A stretch of DNA of 64,000 bases from Sphingomonas sp. Leaf21 (GTDB lineage: Bacteria > Pseudomonadota > Alphaproteobacteria > Sphingomonadales > Sphingomonadaceae). This document shows positions 1 through 8,009 of the stretch, piece by piece. Made by a program: the position numbers and the translations under genes. The stretch lies in assembly GCF_916858675.1 (NCBI RefSeq), contig NZ_CAKASM010000012.1, positions 34,996 through 98,995 on the forward strand, written 5' to 3'. Positions within the stretch are counted from its first letter, which is position 1. Each line of letters begins with the position of its first letter. The notes under the pieces are model-generated. The model made no database searches. It was not told the DNA's origin and worked only from the letters and a program-made list of their open reading frames with translations.

Positions 1-780
1 CGAGGGACATTGGCCCTCGTAATTGCCGAGATTGGGACGATGCTGGCGATAGCCGACCAGCGCCGCCAGTTCGGGCGTGAAGCTCCGCGCCACCGCTGGT
101 GGATAGGCGAGCCACTGGTTCTCATAGGGCTTGAGCCATCCCAGCGCATAGCCGACCACCACGCCCCGCCGTACTGCGTCGCTCCGGTTCGGCCCCGCGC
201 CGTGCAGCGTCGAGCCCAGGAACAGCAGCGCCGAGCCGGGCGCCATCACCGCCGCGCACGGCGGCGTATCGGGATCATGGCTCGCGGCAAGCTGGCCATG
301 GCTGCGCGGCCAGACCAGCGTCGCGCCGTTGTCGGCCTCGAACGGCGTCAGCGGCCAGATCACGTTGACAAGATACTCCATCGCGCCCGGCTCGACCCGC
401 CACATGTTCTGGTCGCGGTGCGGCACCTGCTGCGGCGCGCCCGGATGGACGGCGATCGCCTGCGCGACATTGAGCTGGAGCGTGTCGCACCACGGCGCGA
501 GCAGCCCTTCCACCACCTCGCGCACCAGCGGATGCATGACCAGCGGCTCGGCATGCCGCGACCGGGCGAGCAGGCGGCCGAACCGCTGGGTCGTCTCGCC
601 GTAGAAGCCGCCGCGGCCGAATGGCGTCGCCGCGAAGGCGGCCGCAAGATCCTCGTCTAATTGCGCGAGCGTCTCGCCCGGCAACAGGCCGGAGATGATG
701 CAATAGCCGTCGCGCAGCAACTGCGCGCGCCAAGCCTCGGCATCTTTGTCGGGCTGGGCCGCCACCGCGAGCCCGCTCAT
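1..780 (-). CDS. Phytanoyl-CoA dioxygenase (PhyH) family protein, 3' end outside the window
   Basis: Reading the minus strand from ATG 780 gives an uninterrupted frame to the window edge (about 260 residues, C-terminus missing). It has the Fe(II)/2-oxoglutarate oxygenase pattern of the PhyH family: an HRDQNMW segment (the H-x-D iron ligands) and a later GSTLHGAGPNRS segment with the distal His and the Arg expected to hold 2-oxoglutarate. The start overlaps the luxI stop as ATGA, so it is translationally coupled to luxI. A luxR-luxI-phyH order is a known arrangement in sphingomonads, but the substrate is unknown. A role in modifying or acting downstream of the acyl-homoserine-lactone signal is inference only. 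Confidence 0.85.
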   Translation of the reverse strand, partial: MSGLAVAAQPDKDAEAWRAQLLRDGYCIISGLLPGETLAQLDEDLAAAFAATPFGRGGFYGETTQRFGRLLARSRHAEPLVMHPLVREVVEGLLAPWCDTLQLNVAQAIAVHPGAPQQVPHRDQNMWRVEPGAMEYLVNVIWPLTPFEADNGATLVWPRSHGQLAASHDPDTPPCAAVMAPGSALLFLGSTLHGAGPNRSDAVRRGVVVGYALGWLKPYENQWLAYPPAVARSFTPELAALVGYRQHRPNLGNYEGQCPS

Positions 781-1385
781 GCCGCGACCGCCACGGGCAC
801 GTCCGCCCCGACGATCCCGGTGGCGGCGAGCAGCGCTCGCGTGTCTGGCTCGATCGCGATCTCAAGCGCCGTGATCTGCTCCCCGCCGATCGCCTGCACG
901 GGTCCGAGCGGGCGGCAGCGCCACCCGAAAGCGAGGATTTGCCGGGACCAGCCGCGCCCGGCGATCGCGGTGTAGTGCGCGATGCCGTTGGCCAGGGCAT
1001 GGTCGACCAGCGCCACCACCAGCGCGTCGCGCGCCGTGCGGCGGGCGCGGGCATCGAGCGACCGGTCGAGGCAGAAGCGCGTGATCTCGAATATCGCCGG
1101 CCCCGTCGGCGGCGCATCGGCGCACAAACCGGGAAAGAGCGTACCGAGCAGATGCGGGCGGGTCGTCGGCAGCAGCCGTGCCGAAGCACGATGCGCACCC
1201 GCCGCATCGGTCACGATGAGGTAGCGGGCGTGGCCGTCGTCGAACTCATCGAGCTCGAACCGGCCGTCGACCACCGGCACGTCCCATCCGAGCAGGTCGA
1301 CGAACACGGCCTTGCGCGCCGCGAACATGCGCCGGAGGATCGGATATTCGAGCGGTCGTGGGACATTGCGGATCAGCTGTATCAT
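777..1385 (-). CDS. luxI: Acyl-homoserine-lactone synthase (LuxI family)
   Basis: This 202-residue protein has the LuxI layout: an N-terminal stretch RRMFAARKAVFVDLLGW containing the conserved Arg, Phe and Trp, then the acidic pair in LDEFDD, SARLLPT with the core Arg, and FEITRFCLD with the conserved Glu and Arg. It should make an N-acyl-homoserine lactone from SAM and an acyl-ACP or acyl-CoA; chain length cannot be read. AAGGAG stands at good spacing before ATG 1385, which fixes the start. It lies 54 nt after luxR on the same strand and overlaps the phyH-like gene by 4 nt, so the three genes probably form one transcript. Confidence 0.9.
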   Translation of the reverse strand: MIQLIRNVPRPLEYPILRRMFAARKAVFVDLLGWDVPVVDGRFELDEFDDGHARYLIVTDAAGAHRASARLLPTTRPHLLGTLFPGLCADAPPTGPAIFEITRFCLDRSLDARARRTARDALVVALVDHALANGIAHYTAIAGRGWSRQILAFGWRCRPLGPVQAIGGEQITALEIAIEPDTRALLAATGIVGADVPVAVAA

Positions 1386-1439
1386 GGCGGCTCTCCTTGC
1401 TGTGCCGCCATGATGATCACGGGGAGGGTCGGCGCTCGC

Positions 1440-2210
1440 CTATCCCGGAAAAGGGGGATGGCCGGGGCGAAGCACGTCGCGGAAGCTGATCGTCCCATCG
1501 AACAACGTCCGGATCACCAGCGATGTCCGCTTGTTCACCTCATATCGCTCGCAGGCCTGCCGGACATGGCAGGTGATCGTCTCCTCGCTGATCCCCAGGA
1601 TCCGGCTGGTCTCCCAGTCGGTCTTGCCCCGCGCGATCCAAAGCACGCAGTCGCGCTGCCGATCGGTCAGGCTGGGCGCAGGGTCGGTTCGTGCGCCGCG
1701 TGCCATCCACAGCCGCCGCGCCGCCTCGAACGCGAACGCGCCCGCCAGCTGGGCGAGCGGCAACGCTTCAGGTGCCATGGCATGACCGGTGCCAAGCGCG
1801 AACGAACAGGACCCATGCGCTTCGCCGGGGACGTTCGCCGGCACGGTGAAGCCATCGCCGATCCCTTGTTCGCGCCCCAGCGCCAGCGTCCGGCGATCGG
1901 CCGCGGTCAGCGGGATCATCGCCGGGATGCGCGACCAGCAGAAGCCGACGCTGGTCACATGGCTGGCGCGGTGGACCGGGTCCGAGACCCCCAGCCGGTT
2001 CGCCTCGTAATAGTCGACCCATTCCGGCGGGTAGTCGTGCAGGAGGATCGCCTCGCCCCGTGCCGCGCGCAGGTCGACATGATGCGCCAGCGCGTAATGG
2101 TCGAAGCCGAGATGGCGGGTGATCCGCGTCATCGCGCCGGCCAGGTCGTCGGCATCGCGCGCGGCGTCCACCAGGTCCATCAGCTCGAACGCCATCGCAC
2201 GCATCTGCAT
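1440..2210 (-). CDS. luxR: LuxR-family quorum-sensing transcription factor
   Basis: The N-terminal autoinducer-binding domain carries the canonical Trp/Tyr/Asp-Pro set in YPPEWVDYYEANRLGVSDP. The C-terminal GerE-type helix-turn-helix reads LTDRQRDCVLWIARGKT and WETSRILGISEETI. The frame can start at TTG 2243, but no convincing ribosome-binding site precedes it and family alignment favours ATG 2210 (MQMRAMAFELMDLVD). The protein should bind the lactone made by the adjacent luxI product and control this operon, possibly through the dyad at 2370-2387. Confidence 0.88.
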   Translation of the reverse strand: MQMRAMAFELMDLVDAARDADDLAGAMTRITRHLGFDHYALAHHVDLRAARGEAILLHDYPPEWVDYYEANRLGVSDPVHRASHVTSVGFCWSRIPAMIPLTAADRRTLALGREQGIGDGFTVPANVPGEAHGSCSFALGTGHAMAPEALPLAQLAGAFAFEAARRLWMARGARTDPAPSLTDRQRDCVLWIARGKTDWETSRILGISEETITCHVRQACERYEVNKRTSLVIRTLFDGTISFRDVLRPGHPPFPG

Positions 2211-2369
2211 CGCGCGGCACCCCGGCCCAGGGCGGCGTTTCAAGCCACCGGCGATCCCCCGGCCGTCCTTTTCTTCCCCGTTGCGCGCCTCTCCGGCTTC
2301 TCACCCCGGCCGCGCGGCTGCTTCCCGAGCCTCGGAGGCTATCACAGCCATAACCCGGGCGAAACGAAA

Positions 2370-2387
2370 TACCCGTCCGGAACGGTA
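2370..2387. promoter_or_regulatory. Lux-box-like 18-bp imperfect dyad
   Basis: TACCCGTCCGGAACGGTA matches its own reverse complement at 14 of 18 positions. It lies in the intergenic region between luxR (minus) and the divergent regulator gene at 2401, where a LuxR-binding site is expected. Length and position fit a lux box, but the sequence is GC-rich and differs from the Vibrio consensus, so the call is tentative. Confidence 0.4.
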
Positions 2388-2400
2388 CTGACCCGTCAAC

Positions 2401-3241
2401 ATGCGGAGACCCCCGCTTGGCAACGGCGTGACTGAATGGCCGCATCCGACCGACTGGCGCGATCCCGCGCCCTACCGGCGCCTCGCCCGCACCGATCGCG
2501 CCGGCCTTATGTGGGAATGGCTGCGCCGCGACCCTGCCTATGTCGCCTGGTATACCCGCGCCAGCATGGCCACCCGCGGCGCAGAGCCGCCCACCGGCGC
2601 GCTCCAGCGCTGGGGGTTGCACTTTTGCCGAGGATCCGGGGATCGGCGCGCCCGCCGCACGGATCCTGTGGCATGAAGCGCTCGATCCCGGCACGCTGTC
2701 GGTCACCGTCACGCCGGCCTCCGGTCCGGATCCCGACGCCGTCAACCTCGACCGACTGGCGCCGTGGCTGACCGTCGTCGAGGGTCGGGACGCACGCGAG
2801 CATGCCGTCCTGTCCGATGGCTGGCGTCGCATCCGCGTCGATGTCGAGGCCGGCACGCTTCGGGCGGGCGGCACCGTCATCCTGGCGTACCGGTTGCGGG
2901 GGCTATGCTCCGCCGAGTCCCGGCTGCTGCCGCTCAGGCGGCTCGTCACCCTGTGCCGCGCCGGCGGCTTTGCCGCGACGCTCTATCCGCCCGACCGGCG
3001 CATGCCACGCTGGATCGATATCCTGCGGGTCGCCGATGCCCGGGCGAGCGGCGCCAGCTACCAGGACATCGCATGCACGCTGTTCGGCGAGGCACGCACC
3101 CGGCGCGACTGGCATGCGCCCGGCCGGTCGCTCCACTCACAAGTCCGCCGACTCGTCGCCGGCGCGCGGGCCATGGCCGCCGGAGGCTATCGCGACCTGC
3201 TGCGACGGCGCGAGCGCGGCACCAGTGCGCCGGACGCGTGA
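2401..3241 (+). pseudogene. DUF6499/DUF2285-type DNA-binding regulator, frameshifted
   Basis: The first frame begins PTDWRDPAPYRRLARTDRAG and WEWLRRDPAY, typical of the DUF6499 transcriptional-regulator-like N-terminus, and reaches RWGLHF before going out of family sequence and stopping at 2676. The other frame continues from AEDPGIGAPAARILW through a DUF2285 (RovC-like DNA-binding) C-terminus to 3241. Removing one T from the TTTT run at 2623-2626 joins the two halves perfectly. Either the gene is inactivated or there is a sequencing error. Relatives are common regulators in sphingomonad and rhizobial mobile elements. The start could also be GTG 2428. Confidence 0.75.
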
Positions 3242-3296
3242 CCCGACCGGGTGGACCGGTTTCCTTGCGGCGCCACTCCGGCTAGGTTGTCCCGCG

Positions 3297-4196
3297 ATGC
3301 GAAGCGACCTCGAACACCTGCCGGACAAGAAGCGCCGCGATCTCGACCGGATCGTCGAAGTGCTGTTCGCCGAGTTCGAGCAGGCGACGTCACTGTCGAC
3401 GCAGAAATGGCGCCGGCAGGGCCGCATCCTCAAGGTCATCCTCTACGGCTCGTATGCGCGCGGCGACTGGGTCGACGATCCGGTTGGCGGCTACCAGTCG
3501 GACTATGACATCCTTGTCGTCGTCAGCGACGAGCGGCTGACCGAGCCCGGCGAGTTCTGGGCCAAGGCGGATGACCAGTTCGTCCGCGAGGTGACGATCT
3601 CGAAGCGAATCTCGGCGCCGGTGACGTTCATCGTTCACAGCCTTGCGGACGTGAACAACCAGCTGACGCAAGGCCGGCCCTTCTTCATCGACGCGATCGA
3701 GCAGGGCATTGCGCTCTACGAAGTCGAAGACTTCCCGTTCGTCACGCCCAAGCCGCTTGAACCCAAAGCCGCGCTGGCGGAGGCGCGGAAGCATTTCGAC
3801 CAGTGGTTTCCAAGTGCGTCCGAGTTTCTCGAACTGGGAAAAATCGCAGCTGGGAACGGCATGCTGAATAAAGGCGCGTTCCTGTTTCATCAGGCTGCCG
3901 AGCAGTTTTATCACTCCGTTTTGCTTACCCTGACGCTCTACAGCCCGAAGTCGCACAAGCTGAACTTCCTGCGCAGCCAGGCCGAGCCGCTGGTCCACGA
4001 GCTCATCGCCGTCTGGCCGCGCGATACGCGCTTTGCCCAGCGCTGCTTCGAGCTGCTCCGCCAGGCCTATGTCAACGCCCGCTATTCGCCCCACTACAAG
4101 GTGACGCCCGCCGAGCTCGAATGGCTGGCCGAGCGCGTGGCGCTGCTCCAGCAGCTGGTCAAGCATGCCTGCGAGGCACGGCTCGCCTCGGGCTGA
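3297..4196 (+). CDS. Nucleotidyltransferase-HEPN fusion protein
   Basis: The N-terminal third is a minimal nucleotidyltransferase domain with the GSYARGDW motif (about residues 51-58) and the catalytic acidic pair in SDYDILVVV (about 68-76). The C-terminal part from about residue 165 is a helical HEPN domain (FLFHQAAEQFYHSVLL, then SPKSHKLNFL and NARYSPHY). Separate MNT and HEPN proteins form toxin-antitoxin pairs in which the MNT partner modifies the HEPN RNase; here both are in one 299-residue chain, a known fused architecture. ATG 3297 is chosen because the longer upstream frame has no family sequence. It may act as a stability or defence gene of the element. Confidence 0.75.
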   Translation: MRSDLEHLPDKKRRDLDRIVEVLFAEFEQATSLSTQKWRRQGRILKVILYGSYARGDWVDDPVGGYQSDYDILVVVSDERLTEPGEFWAKADDQFVREVTISKRISAPVTFIVHSLADVNNQLTQGRPFFIDAIEQGIALYEVEDFPFVTPKPLEPKAALAEARKHFDQWFPSASEFLELGKIAAGNGMLNKGAFLFHQAAEQFYHSVLLTLTLYSPKSHKLNFLRSQAEPLVHELIAVWPRDTRFAQRCFELLRQAYVNARYSPHYKVTPAELEWLAERVALLQQLVKHACEARLASG

Positions 4197-4561
4197 TCGC
4201 CTGATCTCAAGGTAACGCAAGCAGTTGGCGCCCCGGGCGCTGGCGCACCCGGTCGTGCTCTCGCGGCACGCCGCCGAGCCGCGGGCGCGTCTCGGCCATT
4301 CGGCGTCGATCACTGGCGCGGGGATGGAGTCGCCGCATGCGCGGCGGCGTCGTGGGTCGGGGCTTCCCCGGTCAGCGGGAGTGGCCGGCGCGCCCGCCTA
4401 GGCCCGGCGCGGCCGGCGGCAACCCGCAAGGCTTGCGGGTGCTCCAGTGCCTTTCGCCCTGCGGTGCCGCCGCCCGCTCGAACCGGGCCTTCCGGTCGCT
4501 GGTCGCCGCCCACCCCTCGCTGTCCGGGGAGCCATGCTGGGCGGGGAAAGGAGATCGGGAC
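4197..4561 (+). other. Gene-free 365-bp leader before ardC, with a hairpin at 4422-4440
   Basis: No coding frame with family character is visible on either strand. ACCCGCAA (4422-4429) and TTGCGGGT (4433-4440) form a perfect 8-bp stem with a 3-nt loop about 120 nt before the ardC start. A good ribosome-binding site (AAAGGAGA) precedes ATG 4562. The stretch is probably the promoter and untranslated leader of ardC. Confidence 0.5.
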
Positions 4562-5518
4562 ATGCATAGGAACACCAATGAACGTCGTGTTTCGGGAGAG
4601 CACGGGAAGGCGCGCGAGGATCGCGCGTCGCTTTACGACGAGGTGACGGGGCGGATCATCGCCGACCTGGAGGCGGGGCATGTGCCTTGGGTTCAGCCTT
4701 GGGGCGCGGATGGCTCCGGGGTCGGTCCCGGCCTGCCGCGCAACGCGCTGACCCGCCGGTCCTATTCGGGCATCAATATCCTCATCCTGTGGGGCGAGGT
4801 CATCGCCAAGGGCTACCCGTCGCAGGGCTGGCTGACCTTCCGGCAGGCGCTCGCGGCGGGTGGCCATGTCCGCAAGGGCGAGGTTGGAACGACCGTCGTC
4901 TATGCCGACCGCTTCGTGCCCGAGGCGGAGAAGGAACGTGCGCTCGCCGAGGGTGGCGATGCCCGCGCGGTTCCCTTCCTCAAGCGCTTCACCGTCTTCA
5001 ACGCCGCGCAATGCGAGGGGCTGCCCCCCGATCTCGCCGCGGATCCGGCGCCCTTGCCCAAGCGCGAAATCGTGCCGGTCGCCGAGGAGGTCATCGCCGC
5101 CTCCGGCGTCGCGTTCCGGGTCGGCGGCGACAAGGCCTATTATGCGCCGTCGCAGGATTTCGTCGTCGTGCCGCCGCAGCCGGCCTTCTTCGACCAGGTC
5201 AATTACTACCGGACCTGCCTCCACGAACTGACCCATGCCACCGGCCATCACGCGCGCCTGGGTCGCGACCTGTCCAGCGCCTTCGGGACGCCGGGCTATG
5301 CCCGCGAGGAACTCGTCGCCGAGATGGGATCAGCCTTTCTCTGCGCCGCGCTTGGCATCGTGCCGACCGTCCGCCATGCCGACTATATCGCTGCGTGGCT
5401 CGCCGTCCTGCGCGAGGACAACCGCGCCATATTCCGTGCGGCCGGGGCCGCGTCGCGCGCCGCCGACTGGCTGCTCGCCCGGCATGCCGAGGCGCAAGCC
5501 CGGAGGGTGGCGGCATGA
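4562..5518 (+). CDS. ardC: ArdC-type antirestriction protein (ssDNA-binding domain plus zincin)
   Basis: The 318-residue protein has the ArdC N-terminal domain (RASLYDEVTGRIIADLEAG, VPWVQPW and RSYSGINILILW), which in the family binds single-stranded DNA. It is followed by a metallopeptidase-like C-terminal domain with HELTHATGHHARLGRD, a HExxH zinc motif, and a downstream EELVAEMGSAFL glutamate. ArdC proteins protect incoming plasmid or ICE DNA from restriction during conjugation. ATG 4562 has a strong ribosome-binding site; the open frame upstream to 4337 is GC-driven. It overlaps the next gene by ATGA. Confidence 0.88.
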   Translation: MHRNTNERRVSGEHGKAREDRASLYDEVTGRIIADLEAGHVPWVQPWGADGSGVGPGLPRNALTRRSYSGINILILWGEVIAKGYPSQGWLTFRQALAAGGHVRKGEVGTTVVYADRFVPEAEKERALAEGGDARAVPFLKRFTVFNAAQCEGLPPDLAADPAPLPKREIVPVAEEVIAASGVAFRVGGDKAYYAPSQDFVVVPPQPAFFDQVNYYRTCLHELTHATGHHARLGRDLSSAFGTPGYAREELVAEMGSAFLCAALGIVPTVRHADYIAAWLAVLREDNRAIFRAAGAASRAADWLLARHAEAQARRVAA

Positions 5519-5919
5519 CGCTCCTGACCCCCGACCTGCGCTTCGCCCTGCGCACCAACGACCTGGCCCGCCGCGCCGCCGGGCGCGCCGGCCAGGCCGA
5601 GCCGGATCCCATGCCGGTGGTGAAGCTGTTCAACCCGCTGGGTGCCGGAACCTGGCTAGCGACCGAGCTCTGGGAGGACGGCGACACGCTGTTCGGCCTC
5701 GCCGATCTCGGCTTCGGCTGTCCCGAACTCGGTGCCTTCTCGCTGCGCGAACTCGCCTCTCTCCGCTTGCCCTACGGGCTCGGTATCGAGCGCGACATCG
5801 GCTTCGAAGGCCTCGCACCGCTCTCGGTCTGGGCGGCGACCGCGCGAAGCGCCGGGTCGATCATCTGGGCGGAGGCGCTGTTGCGACGTAAGCCGCTCGC
5901 CGATCCGGAGGACGGATAA
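5515..5919 (+). CDS. DUF2958 domain protein
   Basis: The 134-residue protein contains PVVKLFNPLGAGTWLATEL and DTLFGLADLGFGCPELG, characteristic of DUF2958. This small family regularly follows ardC in alphaproteobacterial conjugative elements. It is translationally coupled to ardC through ATGA. Its biochemical function is not known; location suggests a role in establishment or antirestriction. A hairpin follows 11 nt after the stop. Confidence 0.85.
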   Translation: MTLLTPDLRFALRTNDLARRAAGRAGQAEPDPMPVVKLFNPLGAGTWLATELWEDGDTLFGLADLGFGCPELGAFSLRELASLRLPYGLGIERDIGFEGLAPLSVWAATARSAGSIIWAEALLRRKPLADPEDG

Positions 5920-5929
5920 CGCGTACGAA

Positions 5930-5960
5930 GGGGAGCCGGTCGCCGTCGTACCGGCTCCCC
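5930..5960 (+). terminator. Strong 10-bp hairpin after the ardC-DUF2958 operon
   Basis: GGGGAGCCGG (5930-5939) and CCGGCTCCCC (5951-5960) are perfectly complementary with an 11-nt loop. It begins 11 nt after the DUF2958 stop. There is no T-run afterwards, so it may be a processing or attenuating structure rather than a classic intrinsic terminator. Confidence 0.5.
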
Positions 5961-6014
5961 GGTACTGCGCGGAAGCGCGCGGCATGGTCGCACCGGTTGT
6001 CCCCGGAAAAATTC

Positions 6015-6050
6015 GCGCGCCGCCGCCCCGCTGCGGGGGCGGCGGCGCGC
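6015..6050. terminator. 15-bp perfect GC hairpin
   Basis: GCGCGCCGCCGCCCC (6015-6029) pairs without mismatch with 6036-6050 across a 6-nt loop (GCTGCG). On the plus strand it is followed by GAGAAAAG, not a T-run. On the minus strand the stem is followed by GAATTTTTCC, so it would terminate minus-strand transcription best. It sits between the DUF2958 gene and the gene at 6100. A protein-binding site is an alternative. Confidence 0.45.
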
Positions 6051-6099
6051 TGTCGAGAAAAGTAACGGCTTGTTATCCGGGGCACTCCAGGATGCGGGC

Positions 6100-6864
6100 A
6101 TGACGATCACACCGCAGATCCCACTCGTGGTGGGCATGAACCCGAGCAAGCACGCCCCAAACCAGTCCTGGGCACCGACCGCACGCTCGACGCAGCTGAT
6201 CGCGGACTTCGTATTCGGTGATCCCGATAGGGTCGATGAGCTCGTTGAAGGGCTCGAACTCGACAACCTCAACCCAACGATCCCTGATGGCTGCGAACGG
6301 CGCATGCGCGTCGACCCAGCCGCCGCTCGCATGACGCTCGGCGCATGGCATGCCGGCGGGCGGCTCCGGCATCGCACCATCGTCCTGCCTGGTGATGAGG
6401 TCGCCAAGTGCTTCTTCGACTGGCTGGACGTGAAGCATCCTGGCCGTGCCGAACCGTTCGACACCGGCCTCCTTCCCAAGGCGCCCGGCCTGCGCATCGT
6501 GATGCTACCCCATCCCGGTCGCATCCTTCGCCTGCGCCGCCGCTCGGCGGCCAAATGGCGCGAGGCGCTCGGCCACGCCGAAACGCGATTCCACAGCATC
6601 GCTGCTGCGTTCGCCGAGGGCGAGGCGATCCTTTTCGCGGAGGCGCGCCGCATTGATTGGGAGCTGATCGAGGACGACGCCCGCGTGGCAAACCTGCTCG
6701 CCATCGATGAGCAGAACCAGCTCCTTGAGGAGGAGGAGGAGGACATTGCCCGCGCGCTCTACGACGAAGCCTTGCGCGAGTTCCGCCGGGACGATGAACA
6801 CGACGAGCAGCTCGACCGGCTCGACGACCATGTGAACGGCGGGTGGTGGCACGGCGACGACTAG
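6100..6864 (+). CDS. Uncharacterised protein, possible uracil-DNA-glycosylase-like fold
   Basis: This 254-residue protein is not confidently recognised. Near its start it has VVGMNPSKHAPNQSWAP and near the middle RIVMLPHPGRILRL. An early G-x-N-P-S element and a later HP-G/S element are reminiscent of the two active-site motifs of the UDG/DUF1643 superfamily, but this is weak. The C-terminal third is very acidic (LLEEEEEDIARAL and RRDDEHDEQLDRLDDH). ATG 6100 is preferred over TTG 6070. It lies among element maintenance genes, so a role in DNA handling is possible but not shown. Confidence 0.55.
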   Translation: MTITPQIPLVVGMNPSKHAPNQSWAPTARSTQLIADFVFGDPDRVDELVEGLELDNLNPTIPDGCERRMRVDPAAARMTLGAWHAGGRLRHRTIVLPGDEVAKCFFDWLDVKHPGRAEPFDTGLLPKAPGLRIVMLPHPGRILRLRRRSAAKWREALGHAETRFHSIAAAFAEGEAILFAEARRIDWELIEDDARVANLLAIDEQNQLLEEEEEDIARALYDEALREFRRDDEHDEQLDRLDDHVNGGWWHGDD

Positions 6865-7351
6865 CGGCGGCGTACCCGGGCCGTGACACACCGGCAGAGC
6901 GCGACTTTCGCACCTTGGCCACTTCTCTGCCCGCGTCGCGCGAGAGTTCCCCTGAGGCGATCCAGGCGATTAACGTCCACCGCCCCGTAGCGGCTGTTCC
7001 GGCAGCGCATGGCGATCGAACCGGTCGACATGGAATAGTCGCACTGGACGCGGTCTGTCGGCAATCGGACTCAGCCTTGGTCTTTTCTCCGCAATATGCT
7101 GCGCGAACGGGGTTTCGTCGTCAATCATCACGGCGCTCCCGACCTGTTCGGCGCCTGATCCCTGCCCGCCAGAGCCGCCCTCCCACGGCCTCGCCGACGG
7201 CGGGTCTGGCAGGCCCGCTCCTGTTCCCGCGCAACGGCTGCGCCGTCCTCCACGTCCGTTTCGGCCTTCGGTGCGCGTCGTCGCGCGCCTGCCGGTCGAC
7301 CGCCTGTCGAGGCCGCAAGAGGGCGGCTCTCGCGAGCAAGGAGACAGTGAC
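6865..7351 (+). other. Gene-free 487-bp stretch before the DUF736 gene
   Basis: Frames on both strands here have no recognisable family sequence or ribosome-binding sites. AAGGAGA precedes the DUF736 ATG, so the 3' part is that gene's leader. The stretch probably holds the promoter of the 7352-9189 operon. Confidence 0.4.
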
Positions 7352-7651
7352 ATGGCACAGATCGGCAGCTTCGTCCGCGATGACAACGGCGTCTTCGCAG
7401 GCACCATCCGCACCCTGACGCTCAACACCAAGGCGACGATCCGCCCCTGCGAACGCGACAACGACCGCGCGCCCGACCACCGCATCTACGCCGGTGCGAT
7501 CGAGATCGGCGCGGCCTGGACCAAGGCCACACGCGAGAGCGGCACCGAGTATCTCAGCCTCAAGATCGACGATCCCTCGCTGCCTGCACCCATCTACGCA
7601 CAGCTGGTGCAGGGCGACGGTGCGGAGTGGAAGCTCATCTGGTCCCGCTGA
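7352..7651 (+). CDS. DUF736 family protein
   Basis: The 99-residue protein begins MAQIGSFVRDDNGVFAGTI and contains TLTLNTKATIRP and GTEYLSLKIDDPSLPAPIYA, the conserved DUF736 beta-rich pattern. DUF736 genes are near-constant markers of proteobacterial conjugative plasmids and ICEs, usually near the relaxase or plasmid-maintenance genes. The function is unknown. AAGGAG lies 8 nt before ATG 7352. Confidence 0.9.
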   Translation: MAQIGSFVRDDNGVFAGTIRTLTLNTKATIRPCERDNDRAPDHRIYAGAIEIGAAWTKATRESGTEYLSLKIDDPSLPAPIYAQLVQGDGAEWKLIWSR

Positions 7652-7778
7652 CCGGCCCAGGGGGTGTCGAAGACCACCGATGCGGTTTCCGACACTCCCG
7701 CCGCGAGGCCGAATTCCGCAGTCCTGGGGTCCCAGGCGACCGGTCCCAGGTCGCCGATTTGCGAAGGACATCGGAAGC

Positions 7779-8009
7779 ATGGACCTCGACGACGAGATCA
7801 CCCGCGCGGACCGCGCCAAACGTGGCTCACCCTTCCTTAACACCGACCAGGCCGCCGCCTATCTCAAGCTGTCGGGCCGGCAGTTGAAGCGCCTGCGCCG
7901 CGCCGGCAAGGGGCCAGTCTATCGCCGCCACAGCCGCTTCGTCCAATATCATATCGACGACCTCGACGGCTGGAGCCGCGACCATGCCAGGCGGGATTTC
8001 GAACGATGA
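7779..8009 (+). CDS. Excisionase/MerR-like helix-turn-helix protein
   Basis: The 76-residue protein contains FLNTDQAAAYLKLSGRQLKRLR followed by a basic wing (GPVYRRHSRFVQY) and HIDDLDGW. This is the winged-helix pattern of excisionases and helix_turn_helix_17 proteins. It could be a recombination directionality factor or a regulator of the transfer genes. It overlaps the start of the downstream S26 peptidase gene by 4 nt (ATGA), so the two are cotranslated. Confidence 0.8.
   Translation: MDLDDEITRADRAKRGSPFLNTDQAAAYLKLSGRQLKRLRRAGKGPVYRRHSRFVQYHIDDLDGWSRDHARRDFER

Noticed and set aside
10..660. Long plus-strand open frame at the left edge
   Set aside because: It is the antisense shadow of the phyH-like gene, which reads cleanly on the minus strand from ATG 780 to the window edge.
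939..2435. 498-codon plus-strand frame across the quorum-sensing genes
   Set aside because: Low-complexity Arg/Ala/His composition and antisense to luxI and luxR, both of which have full family motifs.
7121..7843. 240-codon minus-strand frame over the DUF736 region
   Set aside because: Antisense to the DUF736 gene, no ribosome-binding site and no family sequence.
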